Shown one piece after another: positions 45,838-55,000 of a stretch of DNA of 64,000 nucleotides (the stretch's first letter is position 1; each line of letters opens with the position of its first letter). The stretch spans positions 434,001 to 498,000 of the forward strand of contig NZ_JQNB01000001.1 in the NCBI RefSeq assembly GCF_000745005.1, read 5' to 3'. The stretch is from Luteibacter sp. 9135. Its GTDB lineage: Bacteria > Pseudomonadota > Gammaproteobacteria > Xanthomonadales > Rhodanobacteraceae. A program made the translations under genes and the position numbers. Under the pieces are notes generated by a model that was given only the letters and a program-made list of their open reading frames with translations, searched no databases and was not told the origin of the DNA.

Positions 45838-46875
45838 ATGCGCGCCTGCGTCATGTTCGCCACCGAAGCCTATGCGCTGCCGATCCTGCGACCGCTGGCG
45901 GCGGCCGCCATGTCGCGGGGTGTCGCGGTGCGCTGGCTGACGACCGATGCCGTGGCGGCGCGGCTGCGCAACGACGAAGTGCGCCTGCGCCAGCTGTCCG
46001 AAGCACGCGCCTTCGCGCCGGATGCGACGTTCTGCGCCGCGAACTGGGCGCCACCCGGCATCCCGGGGCTCAAGGTGCAGGTGTTCCACGGCTTCAACGC
46101 GAACAAGCGGGAGCCGGACCGTGGCCACTTCGCCATCCGCGGCTTCTTCGATCTGTATACGACACAGGGGCCGGCGACGACGCTGCCCTTCCAGGCACTG
46201 GCGGCGCAGCACGGCCACTTTGCCGTGGTCGAGACGGGCTGGCCCAAGCTCGATCCCTTGTTCCGCCCCGAGCCCAGCCCACTGATCACACGCGATGGTC
46301 GACCGGTGGTGATGTTCGCCTCCACCTTCAGTCATCGCCTCAGTTGCGCACCGGCGATGCAAGAGACGTTGCGTTCGCTCATCGCCCGTGGCGACCGCCA
46401 ATGGCTGCTGACGTTGCACCCGAAATCCGAACCGGAGCTCATCCAGGCCTATCGCGCGTTGGAGGCGCCCAATGCGCGTTACCTGGATGCCGAGCGCCTG
46501 ATCGACATGGAACGCGCCGCCGACGTGCTGGTCTGCGACACCTCGTCGGTGATCCACGAATTCGCGGTGCAGGACAAACCGGTGGTCACCGTGGCGAACC
46601 GGCGGCCCGAGCCGTTCATGCTGGACGTGGCGACGCCGGCCGAAGTGGATGCAGCCATCGACGTGGCGTTGTCGCACCCGGCAGCGTTGATGGCGGCGCT
46701 CAAGGTCCACGGCGACGACATCCACCCCTACCGCGACGGGCGTTCGAGCGAGCGCGTGCTCGATGCGACCGACGCCATGCTCGCTGCCGGCGCGGCGCGG
46801 CGCGGGCGCAAACCGCTCAATCCCGTGCGTCGCTACAAGGCATGGCGTGATCGCGCAGCCCTGTTCGACCGATGA
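45838..46875 (+). CDS. CDP-glycerol glycerophosphotransferase-like protein
   Basis: A 345-residue cytoplasmic protein of the TagB/TagF-like GT-B group. It has QVFHGFNANKREPDRGHF near residue 85, where family members carry the HG(x)3K-like donor motif, VMFASTFSHRL in the second domain, LTLHPKSEPELIQ, and the donor-binding stretch ADVLVCDTSSVIHEFAVQDK resembling the S-S/V-x-x-E-F motif. In Gram-negative bacteria such proteins decorate lipopolysaccharide or other surface glycans with phosphoglycerol or other phospho-polyols. AGGAA precedes the ATG. It is 52 bases after metF; the convergent next gene also looks like an envelope-glycan gene. Confidence 0.8.
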   Translation: MRACVMFATEAYALPILRPLAAAAMSRGVAVRWLTTDAVAARLRNDEVRLRQLSEARAFAPDATFCAANWAPPGIPGLKVQVFHGFNANKREPDRGHFAIRGFFDLYTTQGPATTLPFQALAAQHGHFAVVETGWPKLDPLFRPEPSPLITRDGRPVVMFASTFSHRLSCAPAMQETLRSLIARGDRQWLLTLHPKSEPELIQAYRALEAPNARYLDAERLIDMERAADVLVCDTSSVIHEFAVQDKPVVTVANRRPEPFMLDVATPAEVDAAIDVALSHPAALMAALKVHGDDIHPYRDGRSSERVLDATDAMLAAGAARRGRKPLNPVRRYKAWRDRAALFDR

Positions 46876-46878
46876 CCC

Positions 46879-47667
46879 TCAGGGCTTGAAACCCTTCTGC
46901 AGCAGGTATTGCTTCACGTACTTGCGGCGGACGTATTCCACGCGCAGCAGGGCATAGATCAGCCCGCGCCAGCCGTCGAGGAAGCCGCCACGGAAGACAT
47001 AGCCCTTGAGGAAACGGAACGCGGGGCTGAGCACGATCTGCGCCAGGCCCGTGCGCTTGCGCTTGGCGAAGGCCTCTTCGGCCATGAGGTGCGCGTAACG
47101 CTCCTGCTTGGCCAGCATGGCCGACAACGACCGGTAGGGATCGTGGTCGAGCCAGCCGTCGATAGCCTCCGTGCGGCCTTTGACCACGACGGACTCGTGG
47201 ATCTCACGGGCACCGTGCCAGCCCGCGGTGCGCCGGTCGAACAGGCGCACGACACGATCGGAGCCCGCGTTGCCGTGCTTCATCACCTTGCCGAGGAAGC
47301 GGTTGCGCCGGACGATGCGGAACGCGGCGGTGTCGCCGGTGCCCCTGGCGAAGCGGGCCAGGATCGCCGCGCGCAGGCTGGGGTCCACCCATTCGTCCGC
47401 GTCCAGGCAAAGCACCCAGTCGTTGCGCGCGGCGGCGACGGCAAAATCCTTCTGCGTACGGAAGCCATCGAACGGGCGATGGATCACGCGCGCGCACGCC
47501 GCTTCGGCCAGCGCGACGGTCGCGTCCAGCGAGCCGCCATCCACGACGACCATGTCGTCGCAGAAATCGGCGGAGGCGAGGCAGGCGACGATACGATCGG
47601 CTTCGTTCTGCGCGATGACGCACAAGGAAATCGGCAAACGCGACGTGTCGGCGGGATTCGGGGCCAT
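46879..47667 (-). CDS. GT2 glycosyltransferase, WaaE/KdtX type
   Basis: A family 2 inverting glycosyltransferase of 262 residues, similar to WaaE/KdtX enzymes that add a hexose to heptose I of the lipopolysaccharide inner core. The motifs are ISLCVIAQNEADRIVACLAS, MVVVDGGSLDATVALAE, the metal site LCLDADEWVDPSL, FRIVRRNRFLGKVMKHG, and the characteristic WLDHDPYRSLSAMLAKQERY. It also has the C-terminal membrane-associated region RFLKGYVFRGGFLDGWRGL. I chose the ATG at 47667 because the domain starts there; the ribosome site is weak and a start further up is possible. Confidence 0.85.
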   Translation of the reverse strand: MAPNPADTSRLPISLCVIAQNEADRIVACLASADFCDDMVVVDGGSLDATVALAEAACARVIHRPFDGFRTQKDFAVAAARNDWVLCLDADEWVDPSLRAAILARFARGTGDTAAFRIVRRNRFLGKVMKHGNAGSDRVVRLFDRRTAGWHGAREIHESVVVKGRTEAIDGWLDHDPYRSLSAMLAKQERYAHLMAEEAFAKRKRTGLAQIVLSPAFRFLKGYVFRGGFLDGWRGLIYALLRVEYVRRKYVKQYLLQKGFKP

Positions 47668-47792
47668 GGCGGTGGGCCGCTGCGGGGGATGCGGCACTTT
47701 ACCAGAGCGACCGCACCGGTCCGTCCACCCGCCGAGTGAGTCATCACTGTCCGTGGAGGCAACGCCGGTGATCATGACCTGCCCATCGTCGC

Positions 47793-48332
47793 GTGCTCGC
47801 CGTGAATCGCCACCTCATCCCTCCCGTACTGTGCACCCTGCTCGCGATCGCCGTGCCTGCCGCCGCGCAGACGGCCATTCATCGTTGCGTGGGGACGGAC
47901 GGGCGCCCGGCGTTCACTGACCAGCCCTGCGCGACCATCGGCGCCACTCCGGTCCTGCCGCCCACGGCTACGTCGGCCCGGCCAGGTGGCGCCGTCGCCG
48001 ATGGCGCCTCGGTGGGGCTGCTCTGCGCCAAGAGCCTGGCCGACCTGCGCGGAAGCATCGCCCAGGCCTTCGCCCTGAAAAGCGCCAATCGTATCGGTGG
48101 CCTGGTGCTGTGGAACGCGTCGGGCCAGAGCGCCGCCGAGGGCATCCGCGGCATCGAGGCACTCATCCGCCAACCGCTGGTGTCGCTGGATGGCGACGAG
48201 GCGGCAGGCATCGACGTGGCGACCTCCGTACCTGGGGGCGGCCTTGCCACGCGCCGCACGCATTTCGACGTGGTCCGCGACTCGGGTTGCCTGTGGCTGC
48301 GTCCTCGCCCCCAGCCGTCCGCCTCGCCCTGA
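47793..48332 (+). CDS. Exported DUF4124-type protein
   Basis: A protein of up to 179 residues with a signal peptide (NRHLIPPVLCTLLAIAVPAA, cleavage after AAQ) followed by a DUF4124-like segment, IHRCVGTDGRPAFTDQPC, with the paired cysteines usual in this family. The rest has no recognised domain; one more cysteine pair (LLCAKS, SGCLWL) may form a disulfide. The start is uncertain: GTG at 47793 or at 47802, neither with a good ribosome site. Function unknown, probably periplasmic. It lies just upstream of ilvE but separated by 65 bases with its own promoter-like DNA. Confidence 0.7.
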   Translation: MLAVNRHLIPPVLCTLLAIAVPAAAQTAIHRCVGTDGRPAFTDQPCATIGATPVLPPTATSARPGGAVADGASVGLLCAKSLADLRGSIAQAFALKSANRIGGLVLWNASGQSAAEGIRGIEALIRQPLVSLDGDEAAGIDVATSVPGGGLATRRTHFDVVRDSGCLWLRPRPQPSASP

Positions 48333-48397
48333 CGCAACGCGCCATGTGCCGCCGGCTGGCACCCGTTATCATGGGCGGTCCCCTCCGGAGCGCTCAC

Positions 48398-49315
48398 ATG
48401 TCGCAGAATTACCCCGAATGGATCTGGCAGAACGGGCAGATCAAGCCCTGGCGCGATGCCACCGTCCACGTCATGGCCCACGCGCTGCATTACGGCTCGT
48501 CGGTCTTCGAAGGCATCCGAAGCTACAAGACGCCGGACGGCGCGGCGATCTTCCGCCTCACCGACCACCTCAAGCGCTTGTACCTGTCCGCGAAGATCTA
48601 CGACATCGAGATTCCGTATTCGATCGAGGAGCTTGCGGCCGCGTGCCGTGAGGTAGTCAAGAAGAACGACCTGCAGGCGGCCTACCTGCGCCCGGTCGCG
48701 TTCCGCGGCCTGGGCGGTTTCGGCCTCTCCGCCGACTGCCCGACCGACGTGGCCGTCGCCACCTGGCCCATGGGTCCCTACCTCGGGCCCGAGGCGCTGG
48801 AGAACGGCATCGAAGCCTGCGTCTCCAGCTGGCAGCGGTTCGCGCCCAACACCATCCCGGCCGGTGCCAAGGCGGGCGGCAACTACCTGTCCGGCCAGCT
48901 GATCGCCCGGGAAGCGCGCCGCCTCGGCTTCGGCGAGGGCATCGCACTGGCCTCCACGGGCCTGCTGAGCGAAGGCGCCGGCGAGAACCTGTTCCTGGTC
49001 TTCGACGGCGCACTGCACACCCCTCCGGCCAGTGCATCGATCCTCACCGGCATCACGCGGCACACGCTGATGACGCTCGCCCGCGAGGAAGGCCTCGAGG
49101 TGATCGAGCGCGACCTGCCGCGCGAGTACCTCTACCTGGCCGACGAGATCCTGATGTGCGGCACGGCGGCGGAAGTCACGCCCATCCGCTCGGTCGACGG
49201 CAAGCAGATCGGCACCGGCAAGGCCGGCCCGATCACGCGCCGCCTGCAGGAACTGTTCTTCGGCCTGTTCAGTGGCAAGACGACCGACCGCTGGGGCTGG
49301 CTCGAACCGTTGTGA
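48398..49315 (+). CDS. ilvE: Branched-chain amino acid aminotransferase
   Basis: This class IV pyridoxal-phosphate aminotransferase makes valine, leucine and isoleucine from their keto acids with glutamate. It has 305 residues: WIWQNGQIKPWRDATVHVMA, LHYGSSVFEGIRSYKT, IRPVAF-like YLRPVAFRGLGGFGL, the cofactor lysine in AGAKAGGNYLSGQL, LSEGAGENLFLV, and GTAAEVTPIRSVDGKQIG at the phosphate-binding end. GGAG is found 10 bases before the ATG; the longer open frame upstream belongs to the preceding gene's DNA. Confidence 0.95.
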   Translation: MSQNYPEWIWQNGQIKPWRDATVHVMAHALHYGSSVFEGIRSYKTPDGAAIFRLTDHLKRLYLSAKIYDIEIPYSIEELAAACREVVKKNDLQAAYLRPVAFRGLGGFGLSADCPTDVAVATWPMGPYLGPEALENGIEACVSSWQRFAPNTIPAGAKAGGNYLSGQLIAREARRLGFGEGIALASTGLLSEGAGENLFLVFDGALHTPPASASILTGITRHTLMTLAREEGLEVIERDLPREYLYLADEILMCGTAAEVTPIRSVDGKQIGTGKAGPITRRLQELFFGLFSGKTTDRWGWLEPL

Positions 49316-49319
49316 TAAA

Positions 49320-49354
49320 ACATCGCGCGCAGGGGTGTGCCCTGCGCGCGATGT
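49320..49354. other. 15-bp perfect hairpin after ilvE
   Basis: ACATCGCGCGCAGGG and CCCTGCGCGCGATGT pair around GTGTG, five bases after the ilvE stop. No T run follows on the plus strand (TTTTA follows on the minus strand). It could stabilise the ilvE transcript or act as a weak terminator. Confidence 0.6.
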
Positions 49355-49379
49355 TCCGCATTCCACAGGGGGAAAACAC

Positions 49380-50183
49380 ATGAAGGTCCAACAGGTCGCC
49401 GTCTGGGCGATAGCCGCCGCGTGCGCCGTCAGCGGTTGCGCCAGCGTGCACAAGGCCGGCCAGGACGCCGACGCGCGGGCGAAGCGTTTCGCACCGGTGC
49501 CGGACAAGGCCGTGGTCTACATCTACCGCAACGAGATCCTCGGCACCGCGATCAAGCTTCCGGTACTCGTCGATGGCATCGCCGTGGGCGACACCGGTCC
49601 CAACAGCTTCCTTGAAGTTGCCGTTCTCGGCGGCAACCACATCATTACGTCCAAGGGCGAAACGGACTCCACCCTCTCCCTGGCCACCACCGCGGGCCAG
49701 GTGTACTACGTCTGGCAGGAGGTGAAGGTCGGCATGTGGGCAGCCAGCTCGCTGCTGCACCGTGTAGACGAAACCAAGGGCCAGAAAGGCGTGCGCGAGA
49801 GCAAGCTGCTCGTGACTGAAGCGCCGGCGCTACGGGCCCCCAACGACGCCATGGTCGCCCCGGCCAGTGTTGCACCGGCCCATGCCGACGCTGTCGCAGC
49901 CCGCGTGACCGCACCGCAGCGCGGGGCGGTGCCCTCATCGGCGTCGATGGCCGCGCCAGTGAAGGCCGAGTACGGCCTGGCCGCCCTGGACAACCGCATC
50001 GGCAAGCCGATGTTCGAAGCGGCGCAGGACGTGGCATCCGCCCACCAGTGCGAGCGGATGCTGCGCGTGCGCAGCGTGGACGGGGACAACGCCCACTTCT
50101 TCAGCCGTTGCGACAGTGGCGGTGCACCGATCGAGATCCTGTGCAACGCCACCAGCTGCCACGAAGGCCCCCCTCAGGGGTGA
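49380..50183 (+). CDS. Lipoprotein with DUF2846-like domain
   Basis: A lipoprotein of 267 residues with a lipobox (AVSGC, C at residue 20), so it is anchored to a membrane on the periplasmic side. Residues 35-130 resemble DUF2846: DKAVVYIYRNEILGTAIKLP, VLVDGIAVGDTGPNSFLEV, GGNHIITSKGE and GQVYYVWQEVKVG. An Ala/Pro/Val-rich linker of about 50 residues follows, then a C-terminal segment with four cysteines (HQCERML, SRCDSGG, ILCNATSCHEG). GGGGGA lies before the ATG. Function unknown. It is convergent with the phosphate-type operon, one base between the stop codons. Confidence 0.75.
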   Translation: MKVQQVAVWAIAAACAVSGCASVHKAGQDADARAKRFAPVPDKAVVYIYRNEILGTAIKLPVLVDGIAVGDTGPNSFLEVAVLGGNHIITSKGETDSTLSLATTAGQVYYVWQEVKVGMWAASSLLHRVDETKGQKGVRESKLLVTEAPALRAPNDAMVAPASVAPAHADAVAARVTAPQRGAVPSSASMAAPVKAEYGLAALDNRIGKPMFEAAQDVASAHQCERMLRVRSVDGDNAHFFSRCDSGGAPIEILCNATSCHEGPPQG

Positions 50184-50184
50184 A

Positions 50185-51060
50185 TCAGTTACAGAAACCG
50201 TTCGGGAACGACGACGAGCGATAGGCGTACAGCCAGCTCGTCTTGCCGCCGTCGTTGGCGATGTTCCAGCCGTTGCCGATCGAGCCCATTGCCGTATTCA
50301 GCACCTGCGAGCGCTGCAGCACCGGCGTGGTGAAGTACTTGTCCGCATCCGCGTCCACGCGGAACGACAACTCGGCCAGTGCCGGCGTGGTTGCACCGTC
50401 CACGTACCACAGCGTCAGCGTGAACTCGGCCACGGACTGGCCCAGGTCGGCGGTCGGGCCATCGTATTCCTGCTGCGTCACGGTGACGCCGGCCACCTTC
50501 GACAGCGTTGACGACGACAGCGACGACAACGCGGAAGCGCCGGGGAACTGCTTGATCAGGTCCGCCACCGTGCCGGGCGTGGTCGTCGCATCCTGCTTGG
50601 TCGAATGCGCCAGCACGAGGCCGCCGGGCGTGACGTCCGTTTCCAGCTTGGTCTTCTTGTTCTTGCCCGCGCCGGACACGTCCGTGGCGTAGGACAGTTC
50701 CTCGTCCGGGTGGCGGAACTTGAACTGGATGTCCAGGTCGTCGCCGGCGCGCGTGCGCACCGAGTAACCCGCCTTCATCAGCGCGCAGCTGTGCGCCGTG
50801 TCGTAATAGGCCAGCGTGTCACGGTTGCCCGCAGTGAAGCCGCCGCCGACCGTCTTGTCGAAGCCCAGCGCGCTCAGGCGCGTGGACAGGTTCTGCAGCA
50901 GCGTGCCGGCCGCGCTGGACGGGTTGCTGGCAAAGCGCGACGCATCCAGCAGCACTTTGTATTCCTTGCTGTCGACGTAGGCCGGGCTATTGGCGTGGCT
51001 GGCGAACGAGCCCAGCAGGAGGCTCGCTGAAAGCAGCGAGAGAACCGTACGTTTCATCAT
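50185..51060 (-). CDS. Exported CYTH-like protein, third gene of the Pho-box operon
   Basis: A 291-residue exported protein; the signal peptide (KRTVLSLLSASLLLGSFASH) is cleaved near HAN. I do not know a named family, but the mature part looks like a CYTH (triphosphate-tunnel) domain: SKEYKVLLD near the start, then LAYYDTAHSCALMKAGYSVR, TRAGDDLDIQFKFRHPD and KKTKLETDV, which follow the family order of YxDT, an LxxxG-xxxR strand, a basic K strand and an acidic E strand. CYTH folds bind triphosphate or polyphosphate. It starts 11 bases after the phytase-like gene, so it is in the same transcript. A longer C-terminal part (about 130 residues) has no clear match. Confidence 0.6.
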   Translation of the reverse strand: MMKRTVLSLLSASLLLGSFASHANSPAYVDSKEYKVLLDASRFASNPSSAAGTLLQNLSTRLSALGFDKTVGGGFTAGNRDTLAYYDTAHSCALMKAGYSVRTRAGDDLDIQFKFRHPDEELSYATDVSGAGKNKKTKLETDVTPGGLVLAHSTKQDATTTPGTVADLIKQFPGASALSSLSSSTLSKVAGVTVTQQEYDGPTADLGQSVAEFTLTLWYVDGATTPALAELSFRVDADADKYFTTPVLQRSQVLNTAMGSIGNGWNIANDGGKTSWLYAYRSSSFPNGFCN

Positions 51061-51071
51061 GCGCGTAACCC

Positions 51072-52571
51072 TTATCGGTGGTGGGGAGCGGTGGCGGAAC
51101 GCATGCCCGGCAAGCTCAGCCGGTACACGAGGATGCGGTTGTCGTTGTCGATGTCCGAATCGCAGCGCTGGCCGTCCATGACACAGTGCCGCGCGATGAA
51201 GTCGTTGTCATTGCCGACCAGCAGGAACCAGTCGTCGGGATGCGCGGGATCGAGTGCGGGCACCAGGTCCATTGCCTCCCATTTCTCCGACAGCTGTGCC
51301 TTACCCGCCTCGTCCGCTTGCACACCGAGGCCGAAACGGGCCAGGTTGGCCGGGTCCAGCAGGTTCACGAACGGCAGGGTGGTGGCCGTATGGATGTCCG
51401 TACGCAATACGCCGCGTGCATCGATGACGGGCGTGCTGCCGGTTTCGTACGACGTACCTGCGAGGTTGGTGGCGCCGTCGGTATCCACCAGCAGGACGCT
51501 CTTGAAGACGATGGGCCGCTTGCCCCCGGCGCCGTAGCCGCTACCGTCGCGAGCCAGCATGAGAAAACGATGATCGTCGAGCGCGCGGATCTCGCTCTGC
51601 GCCGCGGTGCGGTTCGGGCTGCCGCCGTCACCCCGATCGGTATAGGACGGCAGGCGCACCACGTAGTGCGCGATGGGAGTCGACGGCACCGTGGTGCGGC
51701 TCGTGTCATAGACGACGACGCGCGCGAGCGTGCGGCCGGACGCGTCGCCGGACGCGCTGTCCTGCACCAGGGCACTTTGCAGCACCACGAACAGGCGCGT
51801 GCCGTCGGGCGACAGCGCCATGCCTTCCACGCCCTGGTTGTTGCGCCGGCCCGTGGCCGGCGGACGCAGCGAGGTGAAGTCCGGGCGGCCGGCGGCATCC
51901 CGCGGGCGCACCGCGAGCGGCGGCACCACGATGCCAGTGAGTCGGCCACGCGGGTCGAAGCGATACACGTTGGCCGCGTATTCGTCACCGACGTAGAAAC
52001 CGCCATCGGGCGTGAACTGCAACGACTCGGCGTCGAGCGAGACCTTGCCGGCACCCGTGCCCTTCGCCGGCGACGGCAACACGACGCCATGCTCGCTGCG
52101 AACCCCCTGCCCCGGCTCGGCGCCGGTGAAGGGCCGGCCGTCGAAGTCGCGCAGTTCCCGGCCGCGGTCTGGCAGCAAGGTCAGTTGCGGCGTGTCGCCC
52201 AGGCGCAGGGTGAGCCTGAAGCGGTGCAGGCGCCCCCGGTAATCAAAGAAAAGCTGGTGCTCGGGGTCGTTGCGCCCGCGATCCGGCAGGGTCCACAACA
52301 CGCCGGTGTACGTATCACCGTCCCGTTTCCAGGTGCCCGGCTGGATCGCCAGCGACGAGAACGAGCCCAGCGTGTCGCCGAGGAAATCGACCGTGCCCGC
52401 AGGCAGCGAGCCCGCGGCCACCAGGCCGTGGTCGACATAGGTGATACCGCCCATGTCGACGCTGCGCGGCAGCGGCATCGCCGCGAGGTCGGGCACGCGC
52501 AGCTCGAGGGTCTGTGCCGACAGGCCGCCGAGCGCCAAGCTGGCGACCAGGCCCGCGATGAGCCGACGCAT
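51072..52571 (-). CDS. Exported phytase-like esterase
   Basis: A protein of 499 residues with a signal peptide (MRRLIAGLVASLALGGLSAQ) and the phytase-like/esterase beta-propeller of PF13449: ITYVDHGLVAAGSLP, VLWTLPDRGRNDP, SLDAESLQFTPDGGFYVGDE, NNQGVEGMALSPDGTRLFVV and FLLVGNDNDFIARH with acidic residues typical of calcium-binding propellers. Its role is presumed hydrolysis of phosphoesters, but activity of this family is mostly untested. Its ATG overlaps the TonB-receptor stop as TGATG, so the two are translationally coupled; the CYTH-like gene follows closely. Confidence 0.85.
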   Translation of the reverse strand: MRRLIAGLVASLALGGLSAQTLELRVPDLAAMPLPRSVDMGGITYVDHGLVAAGSLPAGTVDFLGDTLGSFSSLAIQPGTWKRDGDTYTGVLWTLPDRGRNDPEHQLFFDYRGRLHRFRLTLRLGDTPQLTLLPDRGRELRDFDGRPFTGAEPGQGVRSEHGVVLPSPAKGTGAGKVSLDAESLQFTPDGGFYVGDEYAANVYRFDPRGRLTGIVVPPLAVRPRDAAGRPDFTSLRPPATGRRNNQGVEGMALSPDGTRLFVVLQSALVQDSASGDASGRTLARVVVYDTSRTTVPSTPIAHYVVRLPSYTDRGDGGSPNRTAAQSEIRALDDHRFLMLARDGSGYGAGGKRPIVFKSVLLVDTDGATNLAGTSYETGSTPVIDARGVLRTDIHTATTLPFVNLLDPANLARFGLGVQADEAGKAQLSEKWEAMDLVPALDPAHPDDWFLLVGNDNDFIARHCVMDGQRCDSDIDNDNRILVYRLSLPGMRSATAPHHR

Positions 52572-54919
52572 CAGAACCGCACGTCCAGCGTGGCGAACAG
52601 CTGGCGCGGTGCCGACGCGTGGAAGACATAGGCGGTACCGTTCGGGTCGCTCGGCACGAAGGCGCTCGAATCCAGGTTGCTGGCGTAACGCTTGTTGGTG
52701 AGGTTGGTCACGTTGAGCGTCAGGCGCACGTCTCTGGCCACGGAAAACGCACCGAAGTCGTAACCCGCCGACATGTCCCAGGTGGTGAAGCCGCCGAAGC
52801 CCTGATCGTTGGTGTACGTGTAGAAGCGCTCACCGGTGTACTTGCCGCGCAGCGAGGCGAACCAGGGGCCCTGGTTCCAGTCGAGTTGCGTGGCCAGCAG
52901 CCGCCCCGGCGTGTCCGTCTGCGTCTTGCCGCGGGTGTGCTGCACCACGCCGGCCTGCGTATAGTCACCGGCATAGGTGGAGCGGTTGTACGACGCGGAG
53001 TTGTACCAGCGCAGGTGATCGGTCGGCTGCCACACGAAGGTGGCTTCCACGCCACGGCTGTTCACGCCGCCCACGTTGTAGAAGCGGTTGCCGCAATTGG
53101 CGCCGACCGGCTGGCGCGAATCGCACGGGTTGTACTGCAGCAGGCGATTGTCGAAGCGCACGTCGTAGGCCGCCAGCGATGCGGCAAAGCCGTCGCGCTC
53201 CAGACGGTAGCCGGCCTCGAGGCTGCGCGACTTCTCCGGCTTCAGGTCGCCCTGGCTGTTCCAGATCGACTGACTGACCGCCTGCGGACCGAGCTTGAAA
53301 CCACCCTGGAACATGGCGATGTTCTTGGCGAAGCTGGCGAACACTTCCTGGCCCTCGGCCAGCTTGTAGCGCGCACCGAACTGCGGCAGCAAGGCCTTGC
53401 TCGCACTCAGCTTGCCGGTGGCGAACTGGTTGTTGGAGGTCGGGCTGATCGGTGTCCTGGCCACGCCCGGCAGCGCTTGCGCGTCGGAAGTGACATGCGG
53501 GCTCTTCGCGCCCACGTCGACCGTCAGCGCCTCGTCGAGGAAACGCATGGTGTCCTGCAGGAAGGCCTGCCGCGTGTTCCACACGGTGCGCTGGTCGAAC
53601 ACGCCCAGGTTGGGCTGGGTGTCGATCCTACCGCTGAGGTCGCGCGGACCGGTGACATAGCTGCTGTAGCGCGAGGCACTGGAAATGTTGTGCTCGTACC
53701 AGACGCCGCCTTCGAGATGATGGTTGGCGAAGTCCCACGCGGCCGAGAGGATCGCACCCGAGCGGTTGATCGTGTAGAGCGTGTTGCGGAAAATGATCGG
53801 CAACTGCTGCGGCGTACCCGGATACGAGTAGGTACCGCTGTTCCAGTTGTGGCCTTCGCCTGCGTCCTCGTGATGGTAGACCTGGGCGTGCAGGGTCACC
53901 GTGTCGCTGGGGAAGAAATCGCCCGCGAGGTAGTACAGGTTGTCGTCACGCAGGATCTGCCCCGCGGTGAAGGCACCGTCCGCATCCGTGTCCGCGCCGC
54001 TGCGGTCGCAGCGTCGCGCATTCAGGGTGCCGGCATTGCAGTACGCCTTGCCGATGGCCCGCTGCCAGTTGGGGGCGTAGCCACCCCAGTCGTAACCCAG
54101 CCCGCGCGCCAGCTCGCTCTTGGAGAGGTAGAAATAATCCGCCTGCGAGGTACGCGAGGTGTCGGCGAAAGCGGTGAAACGCGCCCAGTCGAAGTCCCAC
54201 ACCGCCTTGCCGTTGAACTGCTTGGTGGTGGAGCCGTTGTACACGCTCTGGTGGTTCCACAGGTCCGACGTAGTGCGCGCGCCCGACAGGTACATCGAGA
54301 AACCGTCGTGCTCGCCGGTATCGAAGCGTGCAAAGGTGCGACGGTTGGCGTCGCTGCCGAAGGTCTGGGCCACGCGGCCACCCATCGTCTTGGCCGGATC
54401 GTTGGAGCTGTAGGCGATCGTGCCACCCAGGTTGCTGGTGGAAGGCGTACCGAGGTTGCCGATGCCTTCGGAAAGCTCCGCGCCAGCGAAGTTCTCGGAG
54501 ATCAGCGCGCGGTTGATCGACAGGCCGTTGTAGTTGTTGTACGCGCTGTCACCCAACGGCATGCCGTCGAGGGTATAGCCCAGGCGCGTGCCGCTGAAGC
54601 CGCGCAGGCTCAGCGTCATGGACTGCTCGTTGGTACCCAGCGCGTCGGCGGACTGCGCGTTGACGCCCGGCAAGGTGTTGAGCACTTTCTGCAGGCTGGT
54701 ACCCGGCGGCAACGCCTTCTGGTCGGTGGTCCGCAGGCGCTGCACCTGGCGCGTCTCGCCGCTGCCGATGACGGACACCGTGTCCAGGTCCTGGGCCTTC
54801 TCGCGTCCGGCGGTGGCTCCGGTAGTCGCAGGCGGCGGTGTGGTGTCGTTATCCGTGGCGTACGCGGCGGAGGCGAGGGCCATGCCCAGGGCAACGGCCA
54901 AAGCGGAATACTTGAACAA
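52571..54919 (-). CDS. TonB-dependent outer-membrane receptor
   Basis: A receptor of 782 residues that imports a ligand through the outer membrane using TonB. It has a signal peptide (FKYSALAVALGMALASAAYA), a TonB-box-like segment (DLDTVSVIGSG), the plug domain (QKVLNTLPGVNAQSADALGT, SLRGFSGTRLGYTLDGMPLG, NLGGTIAYSSNDP) and a 22-strand-type barrel ending ASAPRQLFATLDVRF with a terminal phenylalanine. The start is TTG at 54919: AAGGA lies 8 bases upstream and no ATG or GTG fits the signal peptide. It is first in an operon with the phytase-like and CYTH-like genes and follows a Pho-box-like element. Ligand unknown; phosphorylated compounds are suggested by the neighbours. Confidence 0.9.
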   Translation of the reverse strand: MFKYSALAVALGMALASAAYATDNDTTPPPATTGATAGREKAQDLDTVSVIGSGETRQVQRLRTTDQKALPPGTSLQKVLNTLPGVNAQSADALGTNEQSMTLSLRGFSGTRLGYTLDGMPLGDSAYNNYNGLSINRALISENFAGAELSEGIGNLGTPSTSNLGGTIAYSSNDPAKTMGGRVAQTFGSDANRRTFARFDTGEHDGFSMYLSGARTTSDLWNHQSVYNGSTTKQFNGKAVWDFDWARFTAFADTSRTSQADYFYLSKSELARGLGYDWGGYAPNWQRAIGKAYCNAGTLNARRCDRSGADTDADGAFTAGQILRDDNLYYLAGDFFPSDTVTLHAQVYHHEDAGEGHNWNSGTYSYPGTPQQLPIIFRNTLYTINRSGAILSAAWDFANHHLEGGVWYEHNISSASRYSSYVTGPRDLSGRIDTQPNLGVFDQRTVWNTRQAFLQDTMRFLDEALTVDVGAKSPHVTSDAQALPGVARTPISPTSNNQFATGKLSASKALLPQFGARYKLAEGQEVFASFAKNIAMFQGGFKLGPQAVSQSIWNSQGDLKPEKSRSLEAGYRLERDGFAASLAAYDVRFDNRLLQYNPCDSRQPVGANCGNRFYNVGGVNSRGVEATFVWQPTDHLRWYNSASYNRSTYAGDYTQAGVVQHTRGKTQTDTPGRLLATQLDWNQGPWFASLRGKYTGERFYTYTNDQGFGGFTTWDMSAGYDFGAFSVARDVRLTLNVTNLTNKRYASNLDSSAFVPSDPNGTAYVFHASAPRQLFATLDVRF

Positions 54920-55000
54920 GGGGGCGTCCTTACATGCTCGGGCGCCGGCATGTGCCTCCCCTGAGGACCGCCCTTCTCGCGCCGTTAAGCCCCGGATGGT

